Positions 1 to 10,500 of a stretch of DNA of 64,000 bases are shown here, one piece after another. The DNA is from Catenovulum sp052056295. GTDB lineage: Bacteria > Pseudomonadota > Gammaproteobacteria > Enterobacterales > Alteromonadaceae. Every line of letters starts with the position of its first letter. Positions within the stretch are counted from its first letter, which is position 1. The stretch covers positions 2,046,001-2,110,000 of the forward strand of contig NZ_CP182493.1 in assembly GCF_052056295.1 (NCBI RefSeq), given 5' to 3'. The position numbers were made by a program, and so were the translations under genes. Below the pieces are notes generated by a model. It saw only the letters and a list, made by a program, of their open reading frames with translations. It was not told where the DNA came from and made no database searches.

Positions 1-246
1 CCAATTGTCGAGCTCTCGCTGTAAGTAGATAAATTTCGCGTCAGGATAAATACTGGCTAATTTGGCAAAATCGGTAAATACCGGCGCATCAGCTATTACT
101 TGAGCCTGAGCAAATGCATCATCAGTAAAAGCTGTATGTGCGGTTTTAAAACCTAGCTCTAACATTGCCACGCACAGGCTAGTTGTTGCTGTGCGTGGTA
201 AACCAATAACAAAAATTTTGTCCTGTGAATTAGAAACGGTAGACAT
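1..246 (-). CDS. Sulfotransferase-like protein, N-terminal 82 residues (cut by window edge)
   Basis: An open frame starts with ATG at 246 and runs off the left edge, so only 82 residues are seen. Near the N-terminus is KIFVIGLPRTATTSL, which fits the 5' phosphosulfate-binding loop (GxPRTGTTS type) of PAPS-dependent sulfotransferases; further on is DAKFIYLQRE, typical of the strand before the 3' phosphate-binding region. The family moves a sulfuryl group from PAPS to a sugar or other acceptor. The start overlaps the end of the upstream tpsB-like gene by 17 bases, suggesting translational coupling and membership in the adhesin operon. The acceptor cannot be told; a role in modifying the adhesin or surface glycan is only a guess. 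A general P-loop protein is the alternative. Confidence 0.7.
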   Translation of the reverse strand, partial: MSTVSNSQDKIFVIGLPRTATTSLCVAMLELGFKTAHTAFTDDAFAQAQVIADAPVFTDFAKLASIYPDAKFIYLQRELDNW

Positions 247-2143
247 AACCCAACGACAGAGATTTATCGCGCGATTCAAAATCTTTTGGTTTAGTGCGTG
301 CGGTTGCAGAAAAACTATGCTGATTATAGTCGTAACTTAACTGCACATATGGGTAGTGAACCCAGCAGCTAAAATAAGCGTTAACCTCTACTTCTTTAAT
401 TCCACAAGTTAAGTGTTTAACTTTGCCATCACCATCTGTATCAGGATAATCCTTGTCCGAAACAAAGTTCATGGCAAATTCACTGTGCCAACCTAGCTTT
501 GTTTGCAGTTTATCTGTCCACACATATTGCCAAGCGATATCCATATCCCCGCCCCAGACACCTGAATCTGCACCACCATATTTGTATGAACCTGGAATAG
601 CCTTCTCTGGGGTGAATTCAAAATGGCCGCCAATCAATAAATTTTGCTTGTCGTTAATTCGGCTGTAATGAGTTAGGTCTAAATAAGCTTTCCAAAAATC
701 AGCCTGCATTAAACTATCGTTACCAACCGGGCCAGTTAAGGTGCGAATTTCGCCACCATTCGTTTGTGCATTTTTGTTTTTAAATTTATCTTCGATTTGT
801 GCTTGAGTTAGTCCACCAAATGCACCTTCTAGCGCTTTATTTACTTTGATGTTAACGTTAGTAAAAGCTACAGTGTCAAAGAGTTTGTATCTAAACGAGC
901 TGGATAAACTGGCAGATAACATAACTATAGTTTCTTCTGTGTCTAACCATTTAAAACCGGCAAGCAAATCAGCATCGTCAAACTGACAGAAATTAACTGA
1001 ATCTTGCGTGACAATTTGTCCAGTTGGACATTCATCTAGATTAACCACAGGAACAAATTCACTAAAGTTCACATGCTGAATTTGCTCATTAGACGTAGTT
1101 TTATGTTCAATACCCAATACATATTGGCTGTTTTGCCATAACTCTAATGGGTTCTCAATCGATAGCTTGAACAATCGACTTTGACCACCAATTTCAAAAA
1201 CAGATGAATCAACTATATCATCCGACACTCGATAACGGATATCGGCCAATTGTGCACTGAGTCGCCCACCCTCGTCACCATACGGCATGACATATTTAGC
1301 GGTTAACGATGAGAAATTTGCAGTTTCACTCGGATCTATTGTTGCCCCCAACTGTAAATAATCGCCATTGCCAGTTGGATTAACAAACAAGCCACTTAAA
1401 CCTAAACGTTTATCACCAGTTAAACGTGAAGCATTGTTATAAAGTGAAATAGCTTTGGTTGCTTGAATATCATCAATTTTAAGCACTAAATCCGTTTTAC
1501 CAAAACCAACACTTTTTAGTTCCGGGGTAATACGCGCAGAGGGTAAAAAAGTTAAGCGTGATAAACGCTGTTTAAGCGTTGGTGCATGGATCACCTTACC
1601 GGTTAAATCGTTTAAATGGCGTAAGAAGAGTTTTTTGTCATATTCAAAACTATTTTCACCAATAATTTGAATTTGATTTAGGCGGTTTTCTTCAATTTGT
1701 AAAACCACCACACCATTATTTATTTGCTGTGCAGGCACAACACAGCGTGAAGTTGTGTAACCCATTTGGTGAAAAATCTGGGTGATTTGCTGGGCAATAT
1801 TTTGCAAATCAGCCGAGGTAACCATTTTTCCGACATAAGGTTTAGCGATAGGAATAATTTGTTCGTTTTTTAGTAAAGTATTGCCCTTTACGCTTATGCT
1901 GTTGAGCTGAAATTTAACCGTTTGTGCTAATTGCGATTGGCCTTCACGCTGGATATTTTGGTCTATTTGAAGTTCTTGAATATCCGTTGGTTTATCTAAG
2001 TTGTCTTGATTTTGTTGAGAGTTTTCTTGCTGGTCTTGTTGTAATTTTTGAATGGTATTGGCATAAGCAGATAAAGATACAAAGCTAAAAAAAATTGCTG
2101 ATACAACTGCAGTCAATTTAAACGCAGATTGGCGTAAATACAT
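230..2143 (-). CDS. TpsB-type outer-membrane transporter (ShlB/FhaC/HecB family)
   Basis: The 637-residue product has a signal peptide (residues 1-28, ending SAYA), a Gln/Asn-rich linker, a POTRA domain at about 75-155 (ISVKGNTLL ... VVLQIEENRLNQIQIIG) and a long beta-barrel region ending in SLGYVYRF with the terminal Phe of outer-membrane barrels. The family opens a pore that secretes a TpsA partner bearing an N-terminal TPS domain; the giant gene at 4583-15625 is the obvious substrate. The start is supported by GGGAG upstream of ATG. I could not find the usual VRG(F/Y) loop-6 motif; the stretch around residues 520-540 (AIPGSYKYGGADSGVWGGD) sits where it is expected. Barrel length is generous for the family. 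A stem-loop precedes the gene, so it may have its own promoter. Confidence 0.88.
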   Translation of the reverse strand: MYLRQSAFKLTAVVSAIFFSFVSLSAYANTIQKLQQDQQENSQQNQDNLDKPTDIQELQIDQNIQREGQSQLAQTVKFQLNSISVKGNTLLKNEQIIPIAKPYVGKMVTSADLQNIAQQITQIFHQMGYTTSRCVVPAQQINNGVVVLQIEENRLNQIQIIGENSFEYDKKLFLRHLNDLTGKVIHAPTLKQRLSRLTFLPSARITPELKSVGFGKTDLVLKIDDIQATKAISLYNNASRLTGDKRLGLSGLFVNPTGNGDYLQLGATIDPSETANFSSLTAKYVMPYGDEGGRLSAQLADIRYRVSDDIVDSSVFEIGGQSRLFKLSIENPLELWQNSQYVLGIEHKTTSNEQIQHVNFSEFVPVVNLDECPTGQIVTQDSVNFCQFDDADLLAGFKWLDTEETIVMLSASLSSSFRYKLFDTVAFTNVNIKVNKALEGAFGGLTQAQIEDKFKNKNAQTNGGEIRTLTGPVGNDSLMQADFWKAYLDLTHYSRINDKQNLLIGGHFEFTPEKAIPGSYKYGGADSGVWGGDMDIAWQYVWTDKLQTKLGWHSEFAMNFVSDKDYPDTDGDGKVKHLTCGIKEVEVNAYFSCWVHYPYVQLSYDYNQHSFSATARTKPKDFESRDKSLSLGYVYRF

Positions 2144-2261
2144 ATGACTCCCTGATTATTGTTTTATGGTTAGCGCAAACGAAAGTAAAACATTTATTCA
2201 ACAATTGCTCAATCGTGAGCTGAACAATTTTGTAGATTATTTAAGGTAATATTTTGAAAAG

Positions 2262-2290
2262 AAGGCACAAAGTCATTACCACCTTGTGCC
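2262..2290 (-). terminator. Stem-loop after the lipoprotein gene
   Basis: On the minus strand GGCACAA and TTGTGCC form a 7-bp inverted repeat followed by TTCTTTT. It lies between the lipoprotein gene and tpsB and would act as a partial intrinsic terminator, lowering tpsB expression relative to upstream genes unless tpsB has its own promoter. Confidence 0.5.
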
Positions 2291-2321
2291 ATTAGCTATT
2301 TAGTCTTGGATAGATGCTGTT

Positions 2322-3788
2322 TTATGGCGCGGGACAGTTTTCTCCATAATTCGCATTTAAGTTTTGCAAAAACGATTCGCTCGGTGAAGCACTGTCCATA
2401 GCCGCACAAAACTCAGCTTTGGTAGCGAGCGGATAAATGCCCATATCTTGGTTGTCTGTGCCGCATAAGCCTAAGTCAAAATCAAAAGTACAACTTGCTA
2501 ATAAACGCACATTGCCAAGGTCAAACCCAGATAAAAATTCTGCATTAGCACTTAAACTGACAAATACCGCCTGATTACCGGATACACCAGCATAAACAGC
2601 AGAATCTGCGTTGTAAGCTAACACTAATCCATCAAAAGATGCACCTGTAGCCGCCAAGGTAATTTGGTTAGTTGTCGCATTAAAAGTCATTTCAAAACCG
2701 GCAACTGAGTTGGTTATCAATTCACCTTCATTGCCTGGTACTGGCACTAATAAGAGTGAATTGATAAATGCAGTTTTACCACCTGATTGCTGCACTTGTT
2801 CAGCTAACTTTATTGATGTATTAATACCTTCAGCACTCGATTTTACTGTTGTAGCAGTAATTAATGTGGTCACTTGTTGTGTGGTGGTTGTAGTTCTGAC
2901 ACTGCTTTGAACCACTTTAATCACAGATTCGTACACGACTTTTTGCGTACTGCTGCCAAGTTTAGACGCGGCAATAGTCGCAGCGATTTGTTTAGCCGCT
3001 TCTTTGACCAAATCTTTGCTGTCGTTATCCAGTGTTAACGAATCTACTGCTGCAGCTAAAAAGTCACTGAGGCCAGTATCTGTCACTAAACTACCAGTAT
3101 TTGAGCCAATAGCTTGTTTTAATAAATTTAGTGAGTTTTTGTTGCCTGCCGACACTTTTAAACCTTCTTTGGCAACAATAACTTCTTGCACCGCGGTCAA
3201 CTTAGCTGAAGTTTTGGCAATAACATCTTTAATTGTGGTGGTTTCGCCGTTTAACTCAATGCTAGTTGTAGAGGCAGCTTTTACCCCTCGAGTTAAAGCT
3301 TCTTGTACCACTGCTTGTGGCAAACCGCCGATTCCATCAGCCGGAATGCCAGTTGCAGGAATCAGCGCAACTATCGGATTAGCAAACAAAGAAACTTGGC
3401 CTGTTGCAGGGTCTGCTTCTGGGACAAATTGCAATTCAAAACCAGCGTTGTAGGAAATGTCCGCTTCAGATAAATCGCCACTTTCATCAATATCTTGAAA
3501 AGTTAAAAAAGCGTCAGTGTCAGTATTGCGACTAGTAAATTCTACTGGGGCAACTGGCGTTACACCTTCAGCAAACTGATATTCTCCCGGCGAAATTTCA
3601 GTAGCTGTATTGCCTATACCATCAACCACAGATAAACCAATAATAACGGCATCTTCGGCAAGATATGTGTATTGATTTTTCACCTGATCTTTGGCTGATT
3701 CAGAGCTAGAGCAAGCAGCAAGTATCAGGCTAGCTAGTGCAAACGCGCCATATTTTATTGGCTGAAAAAGCTTTGAGCTTTGTTGCAT
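2322..3788 (-). CDS. Predicted lipoprotein of the TPS locus, unknown function
   Basis: A 488-residue product starting at ATG 3788, which has GGAG seven bases upstream; an in-frame TTG 18 bases earlier has no better site. The N-terminus is a lipoprotein signal with lipobox LAAC followed by SSSES, so the mature protein is probably an acylated envelope protein. A short acidic segment (DIDESGDLSEADI) resembles a dockerin/EF-hand calcium loop. The middle (about 190-350) is rich in Ala, Ser, Thr and Val and looks helical; the C-terminal part carries several Cys and a beta-rich segment. I do not recognise a named family. The gene begins just after sapC ends and precedes tpsB, so it is probably co-expressed and may help retain or fold the adhesin at the surface, which is inference. 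Confidence 0.75.
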   Translation of the reverse strand: MQQSSKLFQPIKYGAFALASLILAACSSSESAKDQVKNQYTYLAEDAVIIGLSVVDGIGNTATEISPGEYQFAEGVTPVAPVEFTSRNTDTDAFLTFQDIDESGDLSEADISYNAGFELQFVPEADPATGQVSLFANPIVALIPATGIPADGIGGLPQAVVQEALTRGVKAASTTSIELNGETTTIKDVIAKTSAKLTAVQEVIVAKEGLKVSAGNKNSLNLLKQAIGSNTGSLVTDTGLSDFLAAAVDSLTLDNDSKDLVKEAAKQIAATIAASKLGSSTQKVVYESVIKVVQSSVRTTTTTQQVTTLITATTVKSSAEGINTSIKLAEQVQQSGGKTAFINSLLLVPVPGNEGELITNSVAGFEMTFNATTNQITLAATGASFDGLVLAYNADSAVYAGVSGNQAVFVSLSANAEFLSGFDLGNVRLLASCTFDFDLGLCGTDNQDMGIYPLATKAEFCAAMDSASPSESFLQNLNANYGENCPAP

Positions 3789-3802
3789 AGTTTTACTCCA
3801 TC

Positions 3803-4507
3803 TCAATTTGCTAATACAGATAGCTTTTTAAAATTACCTAAACTCATTAAGTGAGCAATAATCAATTTATATGCGCCCGAGTTAACTAACTGTAACTTTT
3901 GCTCGTCGGTTAATTGATTGAGTTTATCTTCGTTGATACGTTTAAAGCCCTGAATCTGATATTTTTTCCCACCTGAATTCATTTGCGCTTGTGCATCTTC
4001 CAACAAATCTAATTCATCCAGTTGAGCAATAATTTTTTCAGTTTTACGACAAGCTGATTCATATTGCTTCATAAAATTCATAACATTAAGGGTAAAATCG
4101 GTTGCTTTACCGTCATCGGTAAATAAAGCTTGCCCTTGTTGTTGACTTAAACTCGGTGAGCTTGCATCTAATGCGAGCATAAGTTGCTGCTGCTCTTGGA
4201 CAAAGACAAATGGATAACGGCGAATAAACGCAGGTACATATTCTCCTGCACGCCACTGACCGTTTTCATCTAACAAGACATTTTGTTGTGGTTTTATCCC
4301 GAGCAGAGCAAAAGCGACAAACCTTTGTTGCTCGTTCTTTGTAAACAAAATAGGCAAAGATTTTGCGCATTCGAAAAACTCTTCTGCTGTCACGACACAT
4401 TCGCGTAGATTTTGACTGAACTGATATCCCTCAAGCGGATTTACTTTTAAGTTGAAGTGCTGATCTTTATTTAAAATTTCGATTTTTTGATAAATGCCAA
4501 GTTCCAT
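3803..4507 (-). CDS. SapC-family protein
   Basis: The 234-residue soluble protein shows the SapC (Pfam PF07277) signature in its middle: WRAGEYVPAFIRRYPFVFV, preceded by conserved hydrophobic strands (RFVAFALLGI) and followed by LFTDDGKATDFTLNVMNFM. It has no signal peptide, so it should be cytoplasmic. The family is named after a Campylobacter S-layer-linked gene but its biochemical role is unknown; in marine gammaproteobacteria it usually sits beside outer-membrane receptor genes. Here it lies between the giant adhesin gene and the lipoprotein gene. The start ATG at 4507 has AGGAAGG upstream. Its presence in a two-partner secretion operon is unusual. Confidence 0.8.
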   Translation of the reverse strand: MELGIYQKIEILNKDQHFNLKVNPLEGYQFSQNLRECVVTAEEFFECAKSLPILFTKNEQQRFVAFALLGIKPQQNVLLDENGQWRAGEYVPAFIRRYPFVFVQEQQQLMLALDASSPSLSQQQGQALFTDDGKATDFTLNVMNFMKQYESACRKTEKIIAQLDELDLLEDAQAQMNSGGKKYQIQGFKRINEDKLNQLTDEQKLQLVNSGAYKLIIAHLMSLGNFKKLSVLAN

Positions 4508-4536
4508 TATGCCTTCCTCTGTTTTTATTATGAGTG

Positions 4537-4563
4537 TTGAGGGGCAAGCTGCATGCCCCTCAA
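4537..4563 (-). other. Perfect stem-loop between tpsA and sapC
   Basis: TTGAGGGGCA and TGCCCCTCAA form a perfect 10-bp inverted repeat around a 7-base loop, 20 bases after the adhesin stop codon. No run of T follows on the minus strand, so it is a poor intrinsic terminator. It may protect the adhesin mRNA 3' end or set the ratio between tpsA and the downstream genes. Confidence 0.6.
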
Positions 4564-4582
4564 AGATGCGACGAGTGACCCT

Positions 4583-7500
4583 TTATTCAGAGTCTGAGTT
4601 ACCAAATAATTTGCGGAAGAAATCTAAGAAGCCGTTACCTGTAGAAGTATCGTCTTGTATATCTTTCACATCTTGGCCTAATTCATCCAATGTTTCGTCA
4701 CCAACTGTCGCGCTACCAGCATCAACAGCTTTTAACACTACACTACTAGATTGAACTTCTGCAACTGTAGTCGCTGCGGTGGTAGTATCGCCTTGGCCAA
4801 CTCGGAAATCAGCTATTGCATCAGCTTTGGCATTTGCAAGATTCGCTGTAGATTGAGCATTAGCTGCTGCAGTAGCGTTGTTAGCGATTGCCGTGCTGTT
4901 GGCTGCAATATTTGTTGCATTGCTCGCCGCACTGCTTGCAATGTCAGTAACACTTGCAGATAAACTACCTGCACTACCGCCTGACGCTAAGCTCACATCA
5001 TTGTTAATGCTAGTCGCAGTGATAACATCATCTTCGACAGTGAAGCTAGCTAATGCAGCTAGTTTCATGCTGTTATCTGCACCAGTTGCATCTGCCGCAG
5101 CAATCGCAGCTGCATTGGCAGCAATTGCTGTATCTGCGTCAGCTTCGTTTTGGTCAACATCTGCTTGCACTGCGGCAATTGCTGTATCTGCATCAGACTC
5201 GTTTTGATCAACATCTGCTTGTACTGCAGCAATCGCTGTATCTGCATCAGCTTCGTTTTGGTCAACATCTGCTTGTACTGCAGCAATCGCTGTATCGGCA
5301 TCAGCTTCGTTTTGGTCAACATCTGCTTGTACTGCGGCAATCGCTGTATCGGCATCAGCTTCGTTTTGGTCAACATCGGCTTGTACTGCGGCAATTGCTG
5401 TATCTGCATCAGCTTCATTTTGGTCAACATCTGCTTGTACTGCAGCAATTGCGCTGTCTGCATCAGACTCGTTTTGATCTACATCGGCTTGCACTGCGGC
5501 AATCGCAGTATCTGCGTCAGCTTCGTTTTGATCAACATCTGCTTGTAACGCTGCAATTGCTGTATCTGCATCAGCTTCGTTTTGGTCAACGTCTGCTTGA
5601 ACTGCAGCAATTGCTGTATCTGCATCAGCTTCGTTTTGGTCAACGTCTGCTTGAACTGCGGCAATTGCTGTATCAGCATCAGACTCGTTTTGGTCTACGT
5701 CTGCTTGCAATGCAGCAATTGCTGTATCTGCATCAGACTCGTTTTGGTCAACGTCTGCTTGCACTGCGGCAATTGCAGTGTCGGCATCTGCTTCGTTTTG
5801 GTCTACATCTGCTTGTACTGCAGCAATTGCTGTATCTGCATCTGACTCGTTTTGGTCAACGTCTGCTTGTACTGCTGCAATCGCTGTATCTGCATCAGAC
5901 TCGTTTTGGTCTACATCTGCTTGCACTGCGGCAATTGCGCTGTCTGCATCAGACTCGTTTTGATCAACATCTGCTTGTACTGCGGCAATTGCCGAATCAG
6001 CGTCAGACTCGTTTTGGTCAACGTCTGACTGAATCGCAGCGATTTCATTTGCTAGCGTGTCTGAAGTTGAGTCGTTGTTTAAATCACCTGCTCGGACTGA
6101 TGATTTAAGCACTGCATAATCTATGTCAGAGCCGTCAGCTGAGCTAGCAACTACATCATTGCTGGTATCCGAATCATCAGATACGTCTTCATAGAAAGTC
6201 GCGATGGAAGCAATTTGATTGCCTAACTTGGTGATAGTAGTGTACGAGCCATCTGTGCCATTAAAGAAGGCTGAAGCACTGATACCACCAGAAATTAAGT
6301 CACCATTAATATCAACAAATCCGTTGATGCCATCACTACCATTTACTAGGTATGAGATATAAGCGGCAACTGTTTGATTACTGCTAGAATCAAAACCTTC
6401 ACCGAGTAATGCTTCTAACTGGTCAATACGATTATTGACAGAGTTAAAGGTATTGCGGTTAAAGTAGTTTAATTCTTGGAAGTTACCAGCTAATTGATCA
6501 TTTGCCGCATCAACTAAATCTGGGTTAGATGTTGTATCTGTGGCATTTTCTGTGGTGAAACTAATATCAATTTCGCGGCTACCACCTAATAGATTGTTTT
6601 CGTCTTCAAGATCAAAACCTGTGATATCAATTGCTAATTCAACATCATCAAAGTCACTATTGTTGTTTGAATGGTCGCCATTATTATCAATATCTACCGC
6701 ATCTAAATCACCTAAACTGATAGACAGGCGATTAACTGATGAAGCAGTCGACGCTTTCCAATCTACCGCGATTGCATTATCTCGTCCCATGTTACCATGA
6801 GCACTTAAAGCAAAAGCTTTAGCTTTAAGCAGAGCGTTACCATCTGAATCTAACTGGCGTTCGTTGCTGGTACCAGCATTTATGGTAATTTTACCTAGAT
6901 ATAAATCCGAGCTTCCATCTGTTCCTTTGATATCACCAGTTAATAGCAGCTCTGATTCTGCGCTACCTTGGGTTTCGCTAATGCTGACTGTGTAACTAGT
7001 TTCATCGTCAGTTGCAGAGCTGTCTGTGATGATAATGTCATTTATAGTTAAAGTGTCGTTGCTGTTCGCATTTGTGGTAATTGCAACATTACCTTGTGCA
7101 GCTGAGTCAGCCAACACATCTAAGTCAACAGAGTCTAAAGTAACTGAACCGGCAGCATCAAAGGCTAAAGTGCCGACAACCACATTGCCAGAATCTGTTA
7201 GGTCACCACCACTGGTCACATCTAAGCTACCAGCTGTGATCGCGCCTAAATCAAGTGCGGTTGTATCTTCAATTGTGACAGTACCTGTGCCAGCGTTAAC
7301 AGCTACTGAACCCGCTAAGCTATTTGCACTATCATCTAATGTTACATCTGCATTGCCTGCTGATGTATCAACAGTTAAGTTGCCCGACAGAGTTAACGCG
7401 TCTGTGCTGGTAATTGCGCCGCCAGCTGTAACATCAAGTGTACTGGCAGTAATTGCCGCTAAACTGATGGCATCAGTTTCAGTAAGAGTAACTGCGCCTG

Positions 7501-10500
7501 TGCCCGCGTTTGCGGCAAAGCTTGCTAAACTATGGGTATTATTGCCTAAATCTATAGCACCGTTATTTGCTGAGGTGTCTATATCCACAGCTGTTGTAAC
7601 TGTTAAGGCACCTGCGTCCGTTACAGAATCAGCATCGGTCACAGTCAGGTTGCTCATTGAACCTGCATTTAGGGTCAAATCACCAACTGAATCAATTGTT
7701 ACATCAGCTGCGCTATCAACTTGTAAGGTTAATGCGTCTGCTTCATTGATATCTAGATTACCTGTGCCTGCTGCAACAGTTAAACTATCTAAGCTGTGAG
7801 TATTGTTGCTTAAATCTATATTGCCGTTAGCCGCAGAGGTGTTTAAGTTGCTCGCACCAGTTACAGTTAATGCGCCAGCATCAGTAATTGAGTTAGCGAC
7901 TGTCACTGTTAAGCTGCTCATTGAACCAGCATTTAAGGTTAAATCGCCAACTGTATCAACAGTCACTGCACCTGCACTGTCCACTTGCATTGTTAATGCA
8001 TCAGTTTCTGCAACATCAAGTGTACCGTTGCCAGCATTAACAATTAGGCTAGCTATGTTATGGGTATTGTTACTTAGTTCAATATTTCCATTAGCTGTTG
8101 AGGTATCAATATCTGCTGTGCTGGTGATACTTAACACACCTGCATCTGTTACAGAATCCGCATCCGTCACAGTTAAGTTAGTCATTGAACCTGCATTTAA
8201 GGTCAAATCACCAACTGAATCAACCGTCACATCACCTGCACCATCTACTTGTAGAGTTAATGCATCCGTTTCATCTATATCAACCGCACCATTGCCTGCG
8301 TCTACAACTAAAGTTGCTAGGCTGTGGGTATTGGTATTTAACGTGATATCTGCATTATTTGCAGAGGTATCAATGTCTGTTATGCCTGTGATGGATAAAG
8401 TACCTGAATCTGATACCGCACCACCGGCTGTTACTGTTAACGCTGACGCTGTGATGTTGCCTAGGTCTAAAGCATCTGTTTCATCAACTAATACTGTGCC
8501 TGCACCTGCGGCAACTGTGAAGATATTTAAGCTTTGAACATTATTGCTTAAATCAACATTACCCCCAGCAGCTGAAGTATCAATATCTGTTGTGCCTGTT
8601 ACTGTTAGTGAACCTGCATCTGTTACTGATGTTGCGGCACTGACAGTTAAGTTACTCATTGAACCTGCATTTAAGGTTAATGCGCCAACTGAATCAACTG
8701 TCACATCTCCTGCGCTATCAACTTGTAGAGTTAACCCATCGGTTTCGTCTATATCCAGATTCCCCGAGCCAGCAGCAACTGTTAGGCTAGCTAAGTTATG
8801 GGTATTGTTATTGAGGTCAACATTACCGTCAGCACTTGAAGTATCTAAGTCGGTTGCACCAGTTACTGTTAATACGCCAGCATCTGTGATTGAGTTAGCT
8901 GCTGATACAGTTAAGCTGCTCATTGAACCTGTATTTAAGGTTAAGTCGCCAACCGAATCAAGTGTCACATCACCCGCACTATCCACTTGTAAAGTTAATG
9001 CATCTGTTTCAGCTATATCAAGATTCCCCGAGCCTGCAGCGACGGTTAAGCTAGCTAAACTATGGGTATTGTTGTTTAAATCTATATTACCGTTGGCTGC
9101 AGAGGTATCTAAGTCAGTTGCACCTGTTACTGTTAGTGCGCCAGCGTCTGTTACTGAGGTTGCAGCTGTTACGGTTAAGCTCGACATTGAACCTGCATTT
9201 AAGGTTAATGCACCGACTGTATCAACTGTCACAGCACCTGCATTATCTACTTGTAAAGTTAATGCGTCTGTTTCTGCTACATCTAATGTACCTGTGCCAG
9301 CATCAACGATTAAGGTGCCGATTGAATGTGTATTGTTATTTAAATCAACATTACCATTGGCTGTTGAGGTGTTTATGTCTGCTGTACTTGTGATACTTAA
9401 TACACCAGCATCTGTGACTGAATTAGCATCTGTCACAGTTAAGTTGCTCATTGAGCCTGCGTTTAAGGTTAATGCACCTACTGAATCAACTGTTACATCA
9501 CCCGCACCATCTACTTGTAGCGTTAATGCGTCTGTTTCGTTGATATCAAGATTACCTGTACCTGCATCAACCACTAAGGTATTTAAACTATGCGTATTGG
9601 TGTTTAAGGTCACCGCGCCATTGCCTGATGAGGTGTCTATATCCGTTGTGCCAGATACAGTTAATGTTCCTGAGTCTGATACTGCGCCGCCTGCTGTTAT
9701 GGTTAATGCTGATGTGGTGACATCACCTAAATCAAGTGCGTCTGTTTCATCTATATCAATTGCACCTGTCCCTGCATCTGCTGTAAAGGTATTTAAACTA
9801 TGTGTATTGTTGTTTAATACAATTGCACCATTGGCGGTTGAGGTGTCTAAATCGGTTGTTCCTGTGACGGTTAACGCGCCAGCATCTGTAATAGATGTAG
9901 CATCAGTCACTGTCAGGTTCGCCATTGAACCTGCATTTAGGGTTAATGCGCCAACTGAATCAACTGTCACATCACCCGCGCCATCTACTTGTAGAGTTAA
10001 TGCGTCTGTTTCGTCTATATCAACCGCGCCAGTACCTGCATCTACCACTAAAGTTGCTAGGCTGTGGGTATTGGTATTTAAGGTGATATCTGCATTACCT
10101 GCTGAGGTATCAATATCTGTTGTGCCTGTAACGGTTAGTGTACCTGAGTCTGATACTGCGCCTCCGGCTGTTACTGTTAATGCTGACGCCATGATATTGC
10201 CTAAATCTAATGCGTCTGTTTCATCAATCATTACAGTGCCCGTGCCTGCAGCGACAGTGAACACATTTAAGCTTTGCGTATTATTGCTTAAATCAACATT
10301 GCCGTTGGCGGTTGAAGTATCAATATCTGTTGTGCCTGTGACTGTTAGTGAACCTGCATCTGTTACTGATGTTGCTGCACTGACAGTTAAGTTACTCATT
10401 GATCCTGCATTTAGGGTTAATGCACCTACTGAATCAACTGTCACATCACCTGCACTATCCACTTGTAAAGTTAATGCATCTGTTTCGTCTATATCAACAT

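Noticed and set aside
5118..6040. Regular 54-bp repeats considered as a CRISPR array
   Set aside because: Repeats are contiguous and in frame with a coding sequence, with no unique spacers and no cas genes.
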